Source: Nitrosopumilus ureiphilus (GTDB taxonomy: Archaea > Thermoproteota > Nitrososphaeria > Nitrososphaerales > Nitrosopumilaceae). From it: a stretch of 64,000 nucleotides of DNA. The DNA lies in assembly GCF_013407185.1 (NCBI RefSeq), contig NZ_CP026995.1, forward strand, positions 1,804,954 through 1,868,953. The letters run 5' to 3'. Shown one piece after another: positions 60,822-64,000 of the stretch (position 1 is the first letter of the stretch; every line of letters starts with the position of its first letter). The notes under the pieces are model-generated. The model was not told the origin of the DNA. It worked only from the letters and a program-made list of their open reading frames with translations, and made no database searches. The translations under genes and the position numbers were made by a program.

Positions 60822-61022
60822 GTGGTAAGAAAAAAGCTAACAGATAAAGAAATAGAAAAGCAAAAAGAAGAACAAAAAATTAGAGTAGAAGCATCTCGTG
60901 CTGCCAGAAGAAGTGGAAAAAGTATCAAACCAGAAGGAAAGGTAACAAAATCAAATGCAAAGGCAAAAGAAGCCAGATCATCAAAGAAGATTGCAGCTGT
61001 GCGAAAGAGAACAAGAAGTTAG
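60822..61022 (+). CDS. Very basic small protein, 66 aa
   Basis: About one third Lys/Arg (VRKKLTDKEIEKQKEEQKIRV ... SKKIAAVRKRTRS). Probably RNA or DNA binding or ribosome-associated. GTG 60822 start; TATA-like TTTATCTATGATAAAATAG upstream (60794-60812). Confidence 0.5.
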   Translation: MVRKKLTDKEIEKQKEEQKIRVEASRAARRSGKSIKPEGKVTKSNAKAKEARSSKKIAAVRKRTRS

Positions 61023-61068
61023 AATTCTTTCAATATTTAAAAAATGACTATTTAAAATCTAAAGATTA

Positions 61069-61239
61069 ATGAATCCAATATTTTTGGATTATTTATTCAT
61101 GAAGACTGAAAAAGAAATAGAAAAATACAGAAAAGAAATAGAAAAAAGACTTGTAGAAACTGAATCAATGGATGCAATGAAGTATTATCAAGGTGTTCTT
61201 AGAGCGCTAGAATGGATAATAACAGGCACAGATGTTTAG
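61069..61239 (+). CDS. Small helical protein, 56 aa
   Basis: ATG 61069 to TAG 61239. Coiled-coil-like KEIEKYRKEIEKRL followed by a MKYYQGVLRALEWIITG helix. Missed by longer-frame filters; composition looks like a real protein. No family. Confidence 0.45.
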   Translation: MNPIFLDYLFMKTEKEIEKYRKEIEKRLVETESMDAMKYYQGVLRALEWIITGTDV

Positions 61240-61266
61240 AATCTAAGAATTTTTACTGTTTTCACA

Positions 61267-61692
61267 CTATTTCACTATGAGTACAGGTTTCTTTGATTTA
61301 TGAAGTACATAATTTGATGTACTGCCAAGGAAAAGCTCTTTTGCTGCACCCATTCCTCTTGAACCAATAACAATAAGATCAAAGTTTTGTTTTTCTGCAA
61401 CTTCAACAATTCTTTGTCCATCATCACCATAAGATACTCGGTCAAAGAATAAAATTCCTTTTTGTGCTGCCTTTAATTTTGCTTTTTTCATAATTTTTTG
61501 GGCATGATCCAATAGAATTTTCTCTAAAGGAGTAATCGGATCACTAGTTCTAGGTTTAACAATTCCTGCAACATACAAACCAGTTATTGTTGCTTGTGAT
61601 TCTCTTGCCATGTGAATTGCAACATCAAGACCTCGAAATGAATTAGGTGAGCCATCTAATGGAACAAGAATTTTCTTAATTTTAATTACCAT
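61267..61692 (-). CDS. Universal stress protein (UspA) domain
   Basis: 141 aa. KKILVPLDGSPNSFRGLDVAI start, nucleotide loop GSRGMGAAKELFLGSTSNYVLHKSKKPVLIV at the end. ATP-binding type signature GxxGxxxxxxGSxSxxV present. ATG 61692 preferred. Confidence 0.9.
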   Translation of the reverse strand: MVIKIKKILVPLDGSPNSFRGLDVAIHMARESQATITGLYVAGIVKPRTSDPITPLEKILLDHAQKIMKKAKLKAAQKGILFFDRVSYGDDGQRIVEVAEKQNFDLIVIGSRGMGAAKELFLGSTSNYVLHKSKKPVLIVK

Positions 61693-61806
61693 AAGCAAAA
61701 CTAATCAATTTTCAATTTAAAGCCGATTGAGATTATCTAGTATGATTTTCAAGTTTGATATTCTAAAAGACTATAAAATATACTATAGACATAATAAAAT
61801 AGTAAA

Positions 61807-62268
61807 TTGGAAAATGCTAAAACTATCACAATTGCAGATGTAATGACAAAATCAGTAATTTCTGCAGATGCGTCAATGACAATAAATGAAACCGCAAAAA
61901 TGATGGAAGATGCCAAAGTCGGAGCAGTCATCATCATGGAGAATAATACACCAATAGGAATTGTAACAGACAGAGATTTTGCTGTAAAAGCAGCAGCTCA
62001 TGCATATGAAATTTCTTCACCCATCAAGCGAATTATGTCATCTCCACTATTATCAATAAATTCAGATGAGTCAGTGAGAAATGCAGCTGACTTGATGCAT
62101 GAACGAGGAGTAAGAAAGCTACCAGTACTTAGTGACGATAAAGTAGTTGGAATGATTACTGCAACAGATATTGTTAATTTGTTGGCAGTTTGTGTAGAAG
62201 AAGATATGAGAAACATGTACTTTCATTCTGTAGCAAAAATTTTCACAAATTATAGTCCATATAATTAA
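61807..62268 (+). CDS. Tandem CBS-domain protein
   Basis: 153 aa with two CBS units: IADVMTKSVISADASMTI and GAVIIMENNTPIGIVTDRDF, then MSSPLLSINSDESVRN and RKLPVLSDDKVVGMITATDIV. Binds adenyl nucleotides; a signal sensor for a partner outside. TTG 61807 start. Confidence 0.9.
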   Translation: MENAKTITIADVMTKSVISADASMTINETAKMMEDAKVGAVIIMENNTPIGIVTDRDFAVKAAAHAYEISSPIKRIMSSPLLSINSDESVRNAADLMHERGVRKLPVLSDDKVVGMITATDIVNLLAVCVEEDMRNMYFHSVAKIFTNYSPYN

Positions 62269-62274
62269 AAAATC

Positions 62275-62499
62275 ATGGCAATACCAATAATTTTACTAGT
62301 TGGAATTCCAGTTTTATTAGGAATTGCATATGTAACACCATTTGATCAACCTGAAGAGATCGAACAGGAGAGAATATCAGAACAGCCTGACTTTAGTACA
62401 TTATATTTTATTTTAATGGGTATTTGGACACTATTTAATCAAAATTCTTTTCCAGATAAAGAAAGGTACATTCAAGGTAACCCAGAGATATTAGCATGA
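62275..62499 (+). CDS. Small membrane protein, 74 aa
   Basis: N-terminal helix (AIPIILLVGIPVLLGIAYV), then an acidic stretch and a second hydrophobic segment (TLYFILMGIWTLF). Stop overlaps the next ATG by one (ATGA). No family. Confidence 0.5.
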   Translation: MAIPIILLVGIPVLLGIAYVTPFDQPEEIEQERISEQPDFSTLYFILMGIWTLFNQNSFPDKERYIQGNPEILA

Positions 62500-62606
62500 A
62501 TACGGCACCATATTGGAACAAAAAAGTGTGTTCTGACTGTAAGAGAATGAATTGTCAGAAAGGATGTCTGTGTGATTGTCATGAATTACGAGATAGAGTA
62601 AATTAG
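62496..62606 (+). CDS. Cys-rich mini-protein, 36 aa
   Basis: ATG overlaps the preceding stop (ATGA), TAG at 62604-62606. Six Cys within 17 residues (CSDCKRMNCQKGCLCDCH), a likely zinc or iron site. Translational coupling supports that it is expressed. Confidence 0.5.
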   Translation: MNTAPYWNKKVCSDCKRMNCQKGCLCDCHELRDRVN

Positions 62607-62648
62607 AATTCCACAAGTAGATTTATTTTCCGTGTAAAAATAGTAGCA

Positions 62649-64000
62649 ATGTTGGCAATTTTACCTATTGACAGTGGTCGTTATGGCACCAAAGAAATGA
62701 TGGATATTTTTAGTGAACAGAGAAAAGTTGATTATCAATTAGAGATCGAAGGAGCTGCTGCAATCTCCCAAAGTGAGATAGGAATGATCTCAAAAAGTGT
62801 CGGTAAAGAAATTTTCAAAGCTGCAATGTCTGGAAAAATAACTGCAAAAAGAATCAAACAGTTAGAAGCAAAAAGTGATCATGACACTGCAGCTCTTGTA
62901 GAATCATTAAGTGAGAAATGTAGTAAAAGCGCTAGACCATGGATACATTATGGATTAACAAGTAATGATTTAGTAGATACTAGTAATTCAATGCAAATGA
63001 GAGATGCATTACAAATTATTGAACCAAAAGTTGCAAAGATGGCATCAATTCTTGTAAAAAAAGCAGTAAAATATGAAAAGATTCCAGCTGTTGGCCGAAC
63101 TCACGGTCAACATGCAAGTATCATATCATTTGGATTAAAATTTGCAAATTGGGCTGCGGAAATGGCAAAACATGTAGAAAGAATCGAGGAAATTAAGAAG
63201 AGAATTTTGATTTGTAAAACACTAGGTGTTGTAGGTACAGGTTCTTTAATGGGTGCAAAATCACTCGAAGTACAAAAAAGAGCATCGAAACGATTGAGAT
63301 TATTTCCAGCAGAAGTAACAACACAAGTGGTTCCAAGAGAAAGATATGCTGAATATGTATTCGAATTGGCATTAATTGGTTCCACTTTAGAAAAAATTGC
63401 TATAGAGATTAGAAATTTACAAAGAACAGAGATTGCAGAAGTAGCAGAACAATTCAAAAAAGGACAAATGGGAAGCAGTGCAGTTCCGGTAAAAAGAAAT
63501 CCAATCAAAAGTGAACGGGTATCATCATTATCTAAATTAGTAAGAAGCCAAGTTGCAGTTTCCTTTGAGAACATTCCATTATGGCATGAGCGAGATCTTT
63601 CAAATTCAGCCAACGAGAGATTTGTAATCCCAACAGTATCGATTTTGGTTGATGAAATGCTTGAGACCATGACCAGAATTGTTTCAAATTTGATGGTTAA
63701 TGAGAAAAGAATTGTAGAGAATCTATACATCACAAAGGGACAAATATTTGCGGAATTTGTCTTAGAAGCACTAATCAGAAAAGGCATACCAAGGTTTGTA
63801 GCATACAAAGATGTCCAAAGAGTTGCATTTGAGGCAAATGATAAAGGAATTCAGTACATCGATGCAATCAAAAATGATAAAGCATGTTCTTTAAACTTAA
63901 CAGATAAAGAAATTGATTCAATATTTTTACCGGAAAAACACCTTGGTGCATCTTCTACAATTATAAATAATGTACAAAAATCTGTTCAAAATACAGTAAA
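62649..64000 (+). CDS. purB: Adenylosuccinate lyase (partial, runs off the right edge)
   Basis: At least 450 codons. Family signature GSSAVPVKRNPIKSE (as MGSSAVPVKRNP) near residue 275, and TSNDLVDTSN, GRTHGQHASIISFG in the first half. Converts adenylosuccinate to AMP and SAICAR to AICAR. ATG 62649. The stop is beyond 64000. Confidence 0.93.
   Translation, partial: MLAILPIDSGRYGTKEMMDIFSEQRKVDYQLEIEGAAAISQSEIGMISKSVGKEIFKAAMSGKITAKRIKQLEAKSDHDTAALVESLSEKCSKSARPWIHYGLTSNDLVDTSNSMQMRDALQIIEPKVAKMASILVKKAVKYEKIPAVGRTHGQHASIISFGLKFANWAAEMAKHVERIEEIKKRILICKTLGVVGTGSLMGAKSLEVQKRASKRLRLFPAEVTTQVVPRERYAEYVFELALIGSTLEKIAIEIRNLQRTEIAEVAEQFKKGQMGSSAVPVKRNPIKSERVSSLSKLVRSQVAVSFENIPLWHERDLSNSANERFVIPTVSILVDEMLETMTRIVSNLMVNEKRIVENLYITKGQIFAEFVLEALIRKGIPRFVAYKDVQRVAFEANDKGIQYIDAIKNDKACSLNLTDKEIDSIFLPEKHLGASSTIINNVQKSVQNTV

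Noticed and set aside
1..64000. CRISPR array
   Set aside because: No run of spaced direct repeats of CRISPR type; the only tandem repeat is the coding 24-bp repeat in S17e.
1..64000. rRNA genes, replication origin, further tRNAs
   Set aside because: No such signatures were found apart from the two tRNAs listed.

Overview
The window looks like chromosome of a marine ammonia-oxidising archaeon of the Nitrosopumilus type (Nitrososphaerota/Thaumarchaeota). It is AT-rich, carries archaeal information-processing genes (topoisomerase VI A and B, an archaeal histone, aIF2-beta, Rio1 kinase, KH-domain Pno1/Dim2-like protein, S11, S17e, RtcB, DUF424, DUF373), many secreted blue-copper proteins with a thaumarchaeal C-terminal module, tiny zinc-ribbon proteins, and mostly leaderless genes (AT-rich TATA box about 26 nt before an ATG, GTG or TTG start). 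This is an inference from gene content; no marker rRNA is present.

Regions. (1) 0-7 kb: end of a secreted Ig-like protein, apt-mtnP purine/methylthioadenosine salvage pair, a decayed tyrosine recombinase, TPR and multi-domain secreted proteins, small zinc proteins and a winged-helix protein. (2) 7-33 kb is accessory: four phasin-like helical proteins, one followed by an alpha/beta hydrolase; several small regulators with visible palindromic operators; an IS5-like transposase; two short IS200/IS605-type derivatives (18.9 and 30.0 kb); secreted copper/repeat-domain proteins; an aminotransferase-NDH2 fusion pair; a Rieske-glutamate synthase fusion; and a four-gene operon (33.3 to 31.0 kb, minus strand) of DsbA-like protein, membrane protein, Met-rich secreted protein and an unlisted 41-aa Cys-rich metallothionein-like protein. 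Many promoters here share an upstream box GGGAA exactly five bases before the TATA element, often with a TTGGA box one helical turn further up; I did not see it in the core-gene half. (3) 33-50 kb is conserved core: topoisomerase VI, translation and ribosome-assembly genes, cis-prenyltransferase, pyrF, purA, Sua5, THUMP protein, a ubiquitin-like-Cgi121 (KEOPS) fusion, S17e, TatD. (4) 50-64 kb: histone, tRNA-Cys, plastocyanin, an AIPR-type putative phage-defence nuclease, small membrane/zinc/wHTH genes, tRNA-Thr, glmM-like mutase, thiL, S11, PDCD5-like, RtcB, UspA, CBS protein and the start of purB.

How the parts fit: purine supply (apt, purA, purB), t6A-tRNA chemistry (Sua5 plus Cgi121 fusion), and copper-based periplasmic chemistry recur. 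The least explained signals are the shared promoter architecture of the accessory region and the coupled Met-rich/Cys-rich operon. Function calls rest on motif recognition by eye; no database search or structure prediction was run.
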